This document shows positions 7,702 to 16,877 of a DNA stretch of 64,000 nt, one piece after another. The notes beneath the pieces are model-generated. The model was not told where the DNA came from and searched no databases. It saw only the letters and a list, made by a program, of their open reading frames with translations. Both the position numbers and the translations under genes were made by a program. Each line of letters opens with the position of its first letter. Positions within the stretch are counted from its first letter, which is position 1. Location of the stretch: the NCBI GenBank assembly GCA_019261985.1, contig JAFAQY010000027.1, forward strand, positions 62,001 to 126,000. Reading direction: 5' to 3'. Source of the stretch: Bryobacterales bacterium. GTDB lineage: Bacteria; Acidobacteriota; Terriglobia; Bryobacterales; Bryobacteraceae.

Positions 7702-10700
7702 TGCCGACGATCAATACGCTGAAAGAACACGAAGCGGCACTCACGCCCCTGTTTCTGTTCGATTGCGCTCTGGCATCGGGGGCGCTTGAACGATGGAGCA
7801 CGCACGCCGTTACAGTTAATGGAAACGCCTATAATTCGCGGCTGCTGAAACACAACCTTTTCGAGCTGCAGGCTGGATCGGATATTGGGTTGGACGGCGC
7901 GGCGAAGATCACAATTACACTCGCGAACGCGGACTCGCATTTTTCAGAGATTGAGCGGCAGACCGGATTTCGTGGCGCGCGGGTCACGGTCAGCCTAGTG
8001 TTCTTCGATTTGGTTGCGGGGCTGCTGGTATCGGAAACGCGCGTAATCTTCTCAGGTGTCGGAAATGCCGCCGATGAGATAACGGAATCGGGGTTTAAGG
8101 TTACTTTCACGAACCGTCTGAACCTGCAGCGCATTTTACTGCCGGATGTACGAATCCAGCGCAGGTGCGCGTGGATTTTTCCTTCCTCGTCGGTCCAGCG
8201 GCAAGAGGCGCTTACGGGCGGAGCGAAGGGAATCTACTCGCCACTATACCGGTGCGGATACTCGCCGGATCAGGCGGGCGGCGTGGGAAATCTGAACAAC
8301 GGCACGCCGTTCCCGACATGCGATTACACGCGGGCGAATTGCGTAGCGCGAGGGATGTTCGATACGGACCAGTCGAATAATGTCACGCGGCGCTTCGGCG
8401 GCATCGAGTTTCTCCCTTCGCAGATTCTGGTGCGAAGCTTCGGCGAGCAGGGGACGCACTTATCGCCGCGAGCAGTGAACACGGCGCTGTACAACGACTT
8501 CGTTCCGCTGGTTTATGGAACGGCGTGGCAGACGCCCGCCGTGGTGTTCGCGCGCAACGACGGAAATCTGACGCGGATGGAAGTGCTGATCTCGATGGGC
8601 GAGATCCAAGGCATCGTTAAGGTGCTGGTGAACGACTACGAGATTCCGCTGGGCGTTTCGGGAGCGAATATGACGGCGACCGGTTGGTACAACGTGATCA
8701 GCACGGGGACACGGTCGGGCAGTTTCGATTACGACTTCACCGATTCGGCCGGCACGCCGCTGGGAGATCCGTTCGGCAGCATGGCGTATTTGAGCGTGGT
8801 GGTTCCAAACGCAATTAGCAGCGGGAACGCGCTGCCGCAGGTCAAGGTTCTGGTCCAAGGCATGAAGCTGGAGCAGTTCGATACGACCGGGGCATCGCTC
8901 GGCGTGTCGTTCACGAATAATCCAGCCTGGGTTTTGTTGGACGTGCTGCGGCGCACGGGATGGACCGAGGCGGATATCGATCTCGTGAGCTTCGCGAACG
9001 CGGCGACGTACTGCGGCGCGACGATTCAGACAACCGACCTTTACGGAAACACCGTATTGACTCCGCGGTTCGAGTGCAATTTGATTATTCAGAGCAGGAG
9101 AAGCGCCGCGGAAGTGGTGAAAGGGATTCGGCTGGGGTCGTCGTTGTTGTTGACGTTCGGCGTGAGTGGATTGTTGACGCTGCGAGTGGAGAACACCCTG
9201 GCTTTGCAACAGCCGGGTTTGCCGAACGGGAGCAACAGCACGCAGCCGCTGAACGGCGGCTGGCCTGCCTACGAATTCAGCGATGGCTCTGCGACGTTCT
9301 CGGGAATTTTGAGAAAGCCGAATGGGGAGCCAGACATCCGGCTGTTTTCGAAGAGCGGGGCCGATATCGCGAATCACCTCACGGTGGAGTTTCAAGACGA
9401 ATACAACGATTATCAGCAGGATAGTTTATCGCTGGTGGATGTTGACGATTCGCTGCTGACGGGGCGTGAAGTGACGGCGGCTTTCCAAGCGCTGGGATTA
9501 CCGAACTTCGACCAGGCGACCCGGATGATGGAGCTGCAACTCGCGAAGAGCCTCAGCGGCAATACTTTCGTCGAATTTGAGACCACCGTGAAGGGCGTTT
9601 GTATTTCTCCCGGCGACATAATCAGCGTTACATATTTGAAGGAGGGGTTGGAGCGGCAGCCGCTCCGGGTGGTTAAGCTCGCGCCGGGCATGAACTATCA
9701 AACCGTCTTAGTGACGGCGCAGTGGCACGACGATGCTTGGTACACGACGGGGGGAGCGAACGCGGCGGGAGGGCGGCGGCAAGGCGGCGCGGAGGGGGGG
9801 CTTCCGCGGCCGCTGGTGGGGAGCGTGCTGGATTCGAACGGAGTGGAGCAATTCGGTATTACCGAGAGCGTGACGCCGACGGCGGATGGAGGATACTCGG
9901 TCACGTTGAGGGTGGCGTTCGATACACCGGCCGTTCCGGCCGCGGCGGGAGTGAATATTCCGCTGCTGAGCCTGAATCCGACCGTAAACGTGACGGGCGG
10001 CACGCTCGCCGGAGGGCAGACGCTTTACTACGCGGTGAGTGCCCTGGATGGAAATGGAGCGGAGAGCGGGCTTTCATTTATCGTAAGAGCCGTGATTGCG
10101 GCTGGCGGAAACACGAATTCCGTGGAGTTGACGGGCTTAAGCTTTTCCCAGGGCTCGGGAAGCGTCAACGTTTATCGAGGGCCGAATCCATATCAGTTGT
10201 TATTGATCGCGAATACCGCGGTGGCGCAGACCTATACAGACGCGGGCGCTACAGCTAGTCTTGCAGGGCCTCCGGACGGCAATTATAATCACGCGAATTT
10301 CTACTGGAGGTTCGAGCTGCAACCGGAGAATGTCGTCGGAATCCATTCGCCGACGACAATCGGCAATAGCACGCTGGGGATGCTGCCGAACGATTTTGAA
10401 GGCGGGTTGGTGAGAATCACCCAAGGCAAGGGGGCTGCGCAAGAGCGGCTGGTGATAAGCAACAACGCGACCACACTTACCGTGAATCCGCCGTGGACGG
10501 TCGAACCGGATACCACGAGCTTCTTCGCGGTAACCGAGAGCACTTGGAAATTCGGGGGACTAAGCTCGACAAGCCCGGCACAGATCGACGTACCGAACCG
10601 GCCGGGAGCTACGGTGGAAATATCGGGGCGGTCCGCGAACGTTTTGGATCAAGAAAGCACGTACGATTTGAATCCGGTAACGCGATGGCAGATCGGTGGC

Positions 10701-11624
10701 GGGCTAGGCGGCGGGGTCGACACGGATGTGCCGCCGTTGCCGGTTTTCGGACTAAATTTAGCGGGGCAGGGCAGTATCGAGCTACTCGGTGTGGCGTTCA
10801 CGACATTGACGAACACGCACACGATTCAGGCGGGAACGCTTTCGCTGTTCTATTGGGATGAGCTGAGCAGCCCGACGGGTTTCTCGCTCGCTGCCGCGAT
10901 CGGCACGTCGGATAGCACGGTCACATTGAGCCCGTCGGGAACGGCTTTCCCGGGAGATCTGATCCAGATCGAAGCGGAGATTTTTCAGGTGAGCGCGGTA
11001 TCAAGCGGCGGGACGCAATATACGGTTACGAGAGCGTCGCATGGGAGCGCGGCGGCCGTGCATAACGCGGGAACGCCAATTTATCACCTGCAGCGCAACG
11101 TCACGATCGTGCCATTTGTGAAGGGATTCTTCGGAAGCCAGGCGAGCGGTAGCTTTGGCTACTCGATCTTTTTGCCGGACGTGCGCGTGGGGACGGCCGA
11201 ATTTTTCGTCACGAACACGATCGGGGGAAGTCCGGTGGCAGTGGGCGCGTTTGGAGCGACGGTGGACCAAGGCTTGAGAACACTATCGGGCGGCCAACTG
11301 TCGATTCAGGTGGAAGGATACCTCGCGATTCAGACCAATGCAGCGCCGCCATTGGTGATCGATACGACAGAGGCTGCGCGCGATATATTTGCGGTGGTTG
11401 GCGCGGCGCCTAGCGGCGCACCGGTGCAGTTGCAGTTGCGGCAAGGGAGCACTGTGTATTGCACTCTGACAATTGCGGACGGCGCAACAAATTCGAATGT
11501 GGTTAGCGGATTCGGGCTGCCACCGCTTTCGGCTGATGCTGCATTGAGTTTGGATATTCTGTCTGTTCCGACTGCAGCGAATACGGTTTCCGCTCAGGAT
11601 CTGACGGTCACGATAAGGCTGTGA
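7701..11624 (+). CDS. Tail hub / host-specificity protein with gpL-like four-Cys domain
   Basis: The protein has 1307 residues. Residues 1-150 look like DUF2163/gpL-type tail proteins (LFLFDCALASGALERWSTH, FEVTF-like strands, FTNRLNLQRILLPDV). Residues about 155-225 carry four cysteines (RRCAW, YRCGY, TCDYTRANC), the arrangement of the lambda gpL / BR0599 C-terminal domain that holds an iron-sulfur cluster. After that come gpJ-like hub sheets (about 240-680) and a chain of beta modules, including fibronectin-like segments (LAGGQTLYYAVSALDGNG) and tail-fibre strands. The fusion would put the gpL and gpJ roles in one chain. It overlaps its neighbours by 1 and 4 bases, so it is translationally coupled. 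Confidence 0.62.
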   Translation: MPTINTLKEHEAALTPLFLFDCALASGALERWSTHAVTVNGNAYNSRLLKHNLFELQAGSDIGLDGAAKITITLANADSHFSEIERQTGFRGARVTVSLVFFDLVAGLLVSETRVIFSGVGNAADEITESGFKVTFTNRLNLQRILLPDVRIQRRCAWIFPSSSVQRQEALTGGAKGIYSPLYRCGYSPDQAGGVGNLNNGTPFPTCDYTRANCVARGMFDTDQSNNVTRRFGGIEFLPSQILVRSFGEQGTHLSPRAVNTALYNDFVPLVYGTAWQTPAVVFARNDGNLTRMEVLISMGEIQGIVKVLVNDYEIPLGVSGANMTATGWYNVISTGTRSGSFDYDFTDSAGTPLGDPFGSMAYLSVVVPNAISSGNALPQVKVLVQGMKLEQFDTTGASLGVSFTNNPAWVLLDVLRRTGWTEADIDLVSFANAATYCGATIQTTDLYGNTVLTPRFECNLIIQSRRSAAEVVKGIRLGSSLLLTFGVSGLLTLRVENTLALQQPGLPNGSNSTQPLNGGWPAYEFSDGSATFSGILRKPNGEPDIRLFSKSGADIANHLTVEFQDEYNDYQQDSLSLVDVDDSLLTGREVTAAFQALGLPNFDQATRMMELQLAKSLSGNTFVEFETTVKGVCISPGDIISVTYLKEGLERQPLRVVKLAPGMNYQTVLVTAQWHDDAWYTTGGANAAGGRRQGGAEGGLPRPLVGSVLDSNGVEQFGITESVTPTADGGYSVTLRVAFDTPAVPAAAGVNIPLLSLNPTVNVTGGTLAGGQTLYYAVSALDGNGAESGLSFIVRAVIAAGGNTNSVELTGLSFSQGSGSVNVYRGPNPYQLLLIANTAVAQTYTDAGATASLAGPPDGNYNHANFYWRFELQPENVVGIHSPTTIGNSTLGMLPNDFEGGLVRITQGKGAAQERLVISNNATTLTVNPPWTVEPDTTSFFAVTESTWKFGGLSSTSPAQIDVPNRPGATVEISGRSANVLDQESTYDLNPVTRWQIGGGLGGGVDTDVPPLPVFGLNLAGQGSIELLGVAFTTLTNTHTIQAGTLSLFYWDELSSPTGFSLAAAIGTSDSTVTLSPSGTAFPGDLIQIEAEIFQVSAVSSGGTQYTVTRASHGSAAAVHNAGTPIYHLQRNVTIVPFVKGFFGSQASGSFGYSIFLPDVRVGTAEFFVTNTIGGSPVAVGAFGATVDQGLRTLSGGQLSIQVEGYLAIQTNAAPPLVIDTTEAARDIFAVVGAAPSGAPVQLQLRQGSTVYCTLTIADGATNSNVVSGFGLPPLSADAALSLDILSVPTAANTVSAQDLTVTIRL

Positions 11625-14413
11625 GTAATATGCTCGATAAACTGCGACCCGATGGGGATCTGGAGTGCTTTTTCTTTCATCCCTCCGCGATCGCCGCCTT
11701 GAGCAATGCTTCTCCATCCGGATTCACGTTATCAGGCACATGGCGGCAGCAGTTCGATTGGGCTGTGGTCGATTGGAACCGGGATAATGTGTACGATCAT
11801 CCCGCGCTGCGCAACTTGCCGGATGGCGATCTGAGCGGGCTTACGCTGACGTACAACGAAACTCGGACCAACTGTATCCCGTTGGATTCAGATTTGTATC
11901 ACACCGTGAGCTGGCCGTTTTTGCGGGTGTGGGCGCCAGATGCGAGCGGAACCGAGCAGGTTTATCAGGTGCCGCTGGCTCCGCTGGCGACTCCAGTCCA
12001 GGGGGCTTACGCCGAAGCGTACGCTGACTTCACGTTGTCGGGCACGTTAACCACGGGCGACTTTGTGGGGCTGGCGTATCTGAACGAACACGTCACGTAT
12101 CAAATTGGCGGATGGGAAGGGTCGATTGGAGGGGTCCTCGATCAGATAGTCCTCGCGTTTGCGTCGACGGCGCTATTGAGGGCGACGCGGACCGGATCGA
12201 CGATTCGCGTGTATTATACGGGCGGGGCGGCGATCGGATCGAGCACGACGGGCGTGAATGGAAACCGCTTTGCGCTGTATTCGTATGCGTGCTCGGCGAC
12301 CGGCGGCGCTTCGACGCTGAGCTGGGACGCGCCGACTAAACAGTTTGCGAATGGCACTTCGCCCACGCAGTGGAAGATTACGATTGCGTTCAACTCGCTT
12401 CAGGGCTACATCGATCCGGACTACACGACGCTCCATCCGATTGTTAATCCGAATCACGTTCGCCGATTGAGGTGGACCTACGCGGCGGACTTGCAGGCCG
12501 GCGCGTACGCACGAAGCGAGTTCCAGGTGCAGGTGACGAACTGGACCGTTACAGGAACCAATCGTGCTTATTCTGTGGCGGGGCCGGGAAGCCGACGTTT
12601 AGAGAACGATTCCTCTGCGTTGACGTACACGGGCGCATGGACGATGCTGCGAGGAAATTATTCGGGTGGGACGATTCAATATACACAGTCGCCGGGCAGT
12701 TCGGCGCAGTGCGTGTACGAAGCTCCAGCGGCACACACCTTGTATCTGGGGCTGCGCTACACCGGGAACGGGGCGACGGCGGCGATCACGGTGGATGGGC
12801 ACAGCGCGGGCGCGGCCAATCTCTTGAAAAGCGGTGAAGACGTGCTGATCCGGTGGCCGGTCGGCCAGTACGCGGCGGGCAATCACAGGCTGACGATTAC
12901 GCATCAAGGTCCGGCTAATGCCGATTTGTACCTCGATTTCGTCGAAGCGGCTGTTCCGGCGACCACAATGCCGAGCTTCACCGTCCAGCCACAAATGACT
13001 GCGGCTACTGATTGGGACACGGATCACTCGCTTGCGCTTCCGGCGGAGAGGACGGCGTGGTTCATCGATACGCTCGGGTTTGCAGGGCGGGCAAATCACT
13101 ACCTGGGCGCGCTGTGGTTTTATGAACTCACCATGCCGGGACAGATGTATGCCTCGGGAAAGGTGACTTTCACGGGCGGACCGGACACGAATCCGAGCGT
13201 AACGAATTCGGTGACCACTACCGTAGGTGGTACCGTGCTGACGAAACTCGCGCATATGGGCGATACGGCCTCGACGCTCGCTTTGGCATTCGCGAACGAG
13301 TTGAATCGCGGCTACATGAGCTTTTGGGCAAGCGCGACTGGAAATGTGCTCACGATTTATTCGCGCTCGATGGGTACGGCGGGAAATAGCATCACGCTAA
13401 CGGCGAGTTCGTCCGCTCCAGCAGTCTGGCAGTTGAATCCGACTGGCCCGCAGTTCTCTGGAGGAGTGGACGGGACCTGGCTTACGGACTTGAACGCGAT
13501 GCCGCGGTTGAATCGGGCGGCGCGCGATTGGACCCTCGCCTACTTTACCGCGCTGAAGGGCTATGGACTGGATGGCGCCGCGGCGTTTAGCATGGAATTG
13601 CAATTTGGCGATCCGTCACCCGCCGCGGGCATTGCGCAACGAGGTCCGCTCGGAGATCCGATCCTGCTTCCCACTCCATCCTTGCAGACGAATTTCTCGC
13701 CGGCCAGCCTGGCATTCTGGCAAGAAGTGTATGCGGAACTCGCCACCATTCAGGCGAACGCGGGGCTGCAGCCATATCTTCAATTCGGAGAGGTGCAGTG
13801 GTGGTATTTTCCGAACAACGGCATGTTGCCCGGTCCGGGATATGTCGATTTTCACGGGATGCCTTTTTACGATTCTTGGGCGGCGGCGCAATTTCAGGCG
13901 CAGTACGGCCGGCCGATGGCGCAGATTACGACAAACTCGGTGAGTCCGGCCGCCTATCCGCAGGAGACAGCTTTTCTCGCCGCGGTCCTCGGGAATTTCA
14001 CGACTACTATGATGAATTACGTTCGGTCGCGACAGCCCAGTTGCCGCTTCGAGGTTCTTTATCCGACGGACGTGAACGCGACTGCTTTTAATCAGGCGAT
14101 CAACTTTCCTGTGAGCGCTTGGACGCCGTCGACGCTGACCTGCTTGAAGACGGAGTGCTTCGGTTACACGCTGGGACGCAACCTGAATCAGTGCGAACAA
14201 ACTATTGACGATTCGTTCGGGTTTCCGCAAACGCAGCGCAGTCACCTGGTTGGGATCGGCGATTCTACGACCACGTGGCCGAAAGAGGCGCGATGCGCGT
14301 TGGGCAAGGGGCTAGAGAGCGTAGTGCTTTTTGCACTCGATCAGTTTTGCCTCATCGGCTACGGAGTTCCGCTGACCAAGGGATTGCGGCGGAGTTTGCG
14401 TATGGCATCCTAG
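11621..14413 (+). CDS. Large tail protein with C-terminal glycosidase-like TIM barrel
   Basis: The 930-residue protein starts inside the hub gene's stop (ATG at 11630 is a close alternative to the GTG at 11621). The N-terminal 250 residues are strand-rich and unfamiliar. Residues about 270-470 contain jelly-roll-like segments (LYLGLRYTGNGATAAITV, ADLYLDFVEA). Residues about 620-900 look like a glycoside-hydrolase TIM barrel: MPRLNRAARDWTLAYF, LQPYLQFGEVQWWYF and GYVDFHGMPFYDSW place Glu and Asp at strand ends. From memory, similar proteins are labelled 'non-contractile tail sheath, TIM-barrel'; I could not check this. Enzyme activity is uncertain. Confidence 0.5.
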   Translation: MSNMLDKLRPDGDLECFFFHPSAIAALSNASPSGFTLSGTWRQQFDWAVVDWNRDNVYDHPALRNLPDGDLSGLTLTYNETRTNCIPLDSDLYHTVSWPFLRVWAPDASGTEQVYQVPLAPLATPVQGAYAEAYADFTLSGTLTTGDFVGLAYLNEHVTYQIGGWEGSIGGVLDQIVLAFASTALLRATRTGSTIRVYYTGGAAIGSSTTGVNGNRFALYSYACSATGGASTLSWDAPTKQFANGTSPTQWKITIAFNSLQGYIDPDYTTLHPIVNPNHVRRLRWTYAADLQAGAYARSEFQVQVTNWTVTGTNRAYSVAGPGSRRLENDSSALTYTGAWTMLRGNYSGGTIQYTQSPGSSAQCVYEAPAAHTLYLGLRYTGNGATAAITVDGHSAGAANLLKSGEDVLIRWPVGQYAAGNHRLTITHQGPANADLYLDFVEAAVPATTMPSFTVQPQMTAATDWDTDHSLALPAERTAWFIDTLGFAGRANHYLGALWFYELTMPGQMYASGKVTFTGGPDTNPSVTNSVTTTVGGTVLTKLAHMGDTASTLALAFANELNRGYMSFWASATGNVLTIYSRSMGTAGNSITLTASSSAPAVWQLNPTGPQFSGGVDGTWLTDLNAMPRLNRAARDWTLAYFTALKGYGLDGAAAFSMELQFGDPSPAAGIAQRGPLGDPILLPTPSLQTNFSPASLAFWQEVYAELATIQANAGLQPYLQFGEVQWWYFPNNGMLPGPGYVDFHGMPFYDSWAAAQFQAQYGRPMAQITTNSVSPAAYPQETAFLAAVLGNFTTTMMNYVRSRQPSCRFEVLYPTDVNATAFNQAINFPVSAWTPSTLTCLKTECFGYTLGRNLNQCEQTIDDSFGFPQTQRSHLVGIGDSTTTWPKEARCALGKGLESVVLFALDQFCLIGYGVPLTKGLRRSLRMAS

Positions 14414-14423
14414 AGGTCAGCGC

Positions 14424-14460
14424 GATTGGCAATCGCGCGCAGGTTGGCAACCTGCCCTAC
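14424..14460. repeat. Palindromic repeat, gcaggttggcaacctgc type
   Basis: GATTGGCAATC and CAGGTTGGCAACCTG are followed by CCCTAC. The copy fills the gap between the last tail gene and the ABC ATPase gene, and creates a spurious upstream extension of the latter's frame. Confidence 0.8.
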
Positions 14461-14461
14461 T

Positions 14462-15676
14462 ATGCTCCGGGTTCAGAATGTTTCCAAGGTCTATCGCCTC
14501 TATCGCCGGCCGCTCGACCGGTTGATGGAATCCGTTCCCTTCATCAATCACCAGCCGGCTGCTGAGTTCTGGGCATTGCGCGATGTCAACCTGAGTGTTG
14601 AGCGCGGCGAGGTTCTGGGGGTGGTCGGGCCGAACGGAAGCGGCAAGAGCACGCTGCTGCAAATCGTCAGCGGAATTTTAGAGCCGACTCGCGGACGCGT
14701 GCTGGCGAGCGGGCGAATCGCAGCGCTGCTCGAACTCGGCGCCGGATTTAACCCAGAGTTTTCCGGCCGCGAAAATGTCTTTTTAAGCGGAGAAATTCTC
14801 GGCATAACGCGCCGGGAAATGGAGCGCGTATTTCCAGATATCGAAAAATTCGCGGAAATCGGAAACTTTATTGCCCGGCCCGTGAAGGAATACTCGAGCG
14901 GAATGTATGTGCGGCTCGCGTTTGCGACTGCGATTCACGTTGACCCCGAGATCTTAATTGTCGATGAAGCTTTGGCCGTGGGCGATGCCATTTTCGCGAA
15001 TCGCTGCATCAAAAAATTCGAACAGCTTAAAAAGCGCGGTGTTACGGTTTTGTTCGTATCGCACGATTTGGGGTTGCTGAAGCGGCTTTCGGATCGAGCT
15101 GCGTTGATGTTGAAAGGGCAAGTAGCTGCTTATGGAGCGCCGAGCGAGGTGGTGAATCGATATGTCGGGTTGGTGCTGGAGCGGCAGGAACCCGAGCGCG
15201 AAGTGCAGAGCAGCAAAATGGCGTCGGGCAGCTACCGTCATGGCGATGGCGCGAGCCGGATTCTCGATATCGAACTGCGCGACAAACGCGGGCCGGCGCG
15301 CAGCTTGGAGCCGGGCTCGCCGGTGACGATTCGCGTGCGGGCGCGAGCGGAGCGCGATCTCGAGAGTCCTGTCGTAGGAATGCTGATCCGCAACCGGCTG
15401 GGAATCGATGTTTACGGCACGAATACAAGAATCGAAGGTGTCGATCTCGGGCGTGTTCGGGCGGGGGAAACGTTCGAGGTCGATTTCAGTTTCGATTGCT
15501 TACTTACGCGGCAGGACTACACGCTGACAGTCGCCACGCAATACGCCGAGGGCTTCAGCCAGGACTGGCTGGATGACGCGATTGCATTTTCGGTGGTGGA
15601 TTCGCGCGACGTTGCCGGGCTAGCCAATTTTAAGACGACAGTGGAATTCCGGAAGGAAGCGGGAGTGATGCTGTGA
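14462..15676 (+). CDS. Wzt-type polysaccharide ABC transporter ATP-binding protein
   Basis: I chose the ATG at 14462 (MLRVQNVSKVYRLY); the longer frame is only repeat sequence. The 404 residues carry Walker A GPNGSGKST at about 57-65, the signature YSSGMYVRLAFA at about 145, Walker B EILIVDEALAVGD, and a switch His (LFVSHDLG). The order matches the TagH/Wzt class that exports O-antigen or teichoic-type glycans with an ABC-2 permease. Residues about 255-400 form a Wzt-C-like beta domain (GDGASRILDIELRD, VTIRVRARAERD) that recognises the glycan terminus. No permease gene is adjacent, so the partner is encoded elsewhere. Confidence 0.85.
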   Translation: MLRVQNVSKVYRLYRRPLDRLMESVPFINHQPAAEFWALRDVNLSVERGEVLGVVGPNGSGKSTLLQIVSGILEPTRGRVLASGRIAALLELGAGFNPEFSGRENVFLSGEILGITRREMERVFPDIEKFAEIGNFIARPVKEYSSGMYVRLAFATAIHVDPEILIVDEALAVGDAIFANRCIKKFEQLKKRGVTVLFVSHDLGLLKRLSDRAALMLKGQVAAYGAPSEVVNRYVGLVLERQEPEREVQSSKMASGSYRHGDGASRILDIELRDKRGPARSLEPGSPVTIRVRARAERDLESPVVGMLIRNRLGIDVYGTNTRIEGVDLGRVRAGETFEVDFSFDCLLTRQDYTLTVATQYAEGFSQDWLDDAIAFSVVDSRDVAGLANFKTTVEFRKEAGVML

Positions 15677-16842
15677 GGCTCGCGGAAATACAAGCAGCGT
15701 TTACGGAGGAAGGCCTGGATGGGTGGTTGTTTTTCGACCACCACCGGCGCGATCCGCTGGCGTATCGAGTGCTTCAGTTCACGCCGGGGTCGATGGTTAC
15801 CAGGCGATGGTTTTACTTTATTCCCGCCACCGGCGAGCCGCGGGGTTTAGCGCACCGGATTGAAGCCGACACTCTGAGGGAGTTGCCGGGTAAGACCGCA
15901 TTTTACGCGGGGTGGAAGGAACTGGTTGACGGCATTCGTTCGTTGCTGAGCGGCGCTCGGCGCGTTGCGATGCAATACTCGCCGAATTGCGCCGTTCCGT
16001 ATGTGGCGATGGTGGACGCCGGGACGGTGGAATTGGTTCGCGGACTGGATGTAGAGGTTGTAACATCGGCGAATTTGATCCAGTACTTCGAATCGCGATG
16101 GAGCGCGGAGCAGCTCGAGGCGCACCTGGAGGCTGGACGACGTGTGGATCGCATCCGGGCGCAAACGTTCCGGCGAATTTCGGAGAAAGTCCGGGCGGGC
16201 GAACGGATCACGGAATGGCAGATTCAGCAGTTCGTGCTCGCCCGGTTTCGCGACGAAGGGTTGTTTACGGATCACGGGCCTGATGTCGCAGTCAACGCGA
16301 ACGCCTCTAATCCGCATTACGAGCCGAAGCAGGATGCATGCTCGGAGATCCGTAAGGGCGATTTTGTGCTCCTTGATATGTGGGCCAAGCTGGACAAGCC
16401 GGAAGGCGTCTATTACGACATTACGTGGACCGGATATTGCGGGGAGCAGCCGCCGTCTGAAGTCGAGAATGTTTTTGGCGTGGTAAGGGAGGCTCGGGAT
16501 AGGGCGGTGCGGCGAGTTGTGGACGCCGTTGCCGCGAAGCAGATATTGCGCGGTTACGAAGTCGACGACGCCGCTCGCGCATGCGTGCGTGAAGCGGGAT
16601 ATGCACAATATTTTTTTCATCGCACCGGCCATTCAATAGGGTCGGAAGTGCATGGAACGGGCGCAAATATGGATAATCTTGAGACTCACGACGAACGCAA
16701 GATCATTCCATGGACCTGCTTCTCCGTTGAGCCTGGGATCTACCTTCCCGCGTTCGGTATTCGCAGCGAAGTAGACGTATTCGTCGACGATCAAGGCGCA
16801 CGAGTGACTGGCGAGATTCAACGCAGCATAGTGCTGCTATAA
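15673..16842 (+). CDS. M24 family metallopeptidase (Xaa-Pro aminopeptidase-like)
   Basis: The 389-residue protein starts at GTG inside the preceding stop (GTGA overlap). The N-terminal 150 residues are a creatinase/prolidase-like domain (GLDGWLFFDHHRRDPLAYR). The C-terminal pita-bread domain shows the metal ligands: Asp in VLLDMWAK and GVYYDITWT, His in HRTGHSIGSEVHG, Glu in FSVEPGIY, and a final Glu in VTGEIQRS. It should cleave N-terminal residues preceding proline, with two divalent metals. Cytosolic; no signal peptide. It is coupled to the ABC ATPase gene, which gives no clue to substrate. Confidence 0.85.
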   Translation: MRLAEIQAAFTEEGLDGWLFFDHHRRDPLAYRVLQFTPGSMVTRRWFYFIPATGEPRGLAHRIEADTLRELPGKTAFYAGWKELVDGIRSLLSGARRVAMQYSPNCAVPYVAMVDAGTVELVRGLDVEVVTSANLIQYFESRWSAEQLEAHLEAGRRVDRIRAQTFRRISEKVRAGERITEWQIQQFVLARFRDEGLFTDHGPDVAVNANASNPHYEPKQDACSEIRKGDFVLLDMWAKLDKPEGVYYDITWTGYCGEQPPSEVENVFGVVREARDRAVRRVVDAVAAKQILRGYEVDDAARACVREAGYAQYFFHRTGHSIGSEVHGTGANMDNLETHDERKIIPWTCFSVEPGIYLPAFGIRSEVDVFVDDQGARVTGEIQRSIVLL

Positions 16843-16852
16843 GCGGCTTCGT

Positions 16853-16876
16853 TAGGGCAAGCTCAAGCTTGCCCTA
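16853..16876. terminator. Palindrome between convergent genes (AGGGCAAGCTCAAGCTTGCCCT)
   Basis: A 10-base inverted repeat with a two-base centre lies between two convergent genes, where it can act as a bidirectional terminator. It has no T-run. The shape (short palindrome ending CCCTAC) also recalls the dispersed repeats of this window, so it may be a separate repeat family. Confidence 0.5.
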
Positions 16877-16877
16877 C

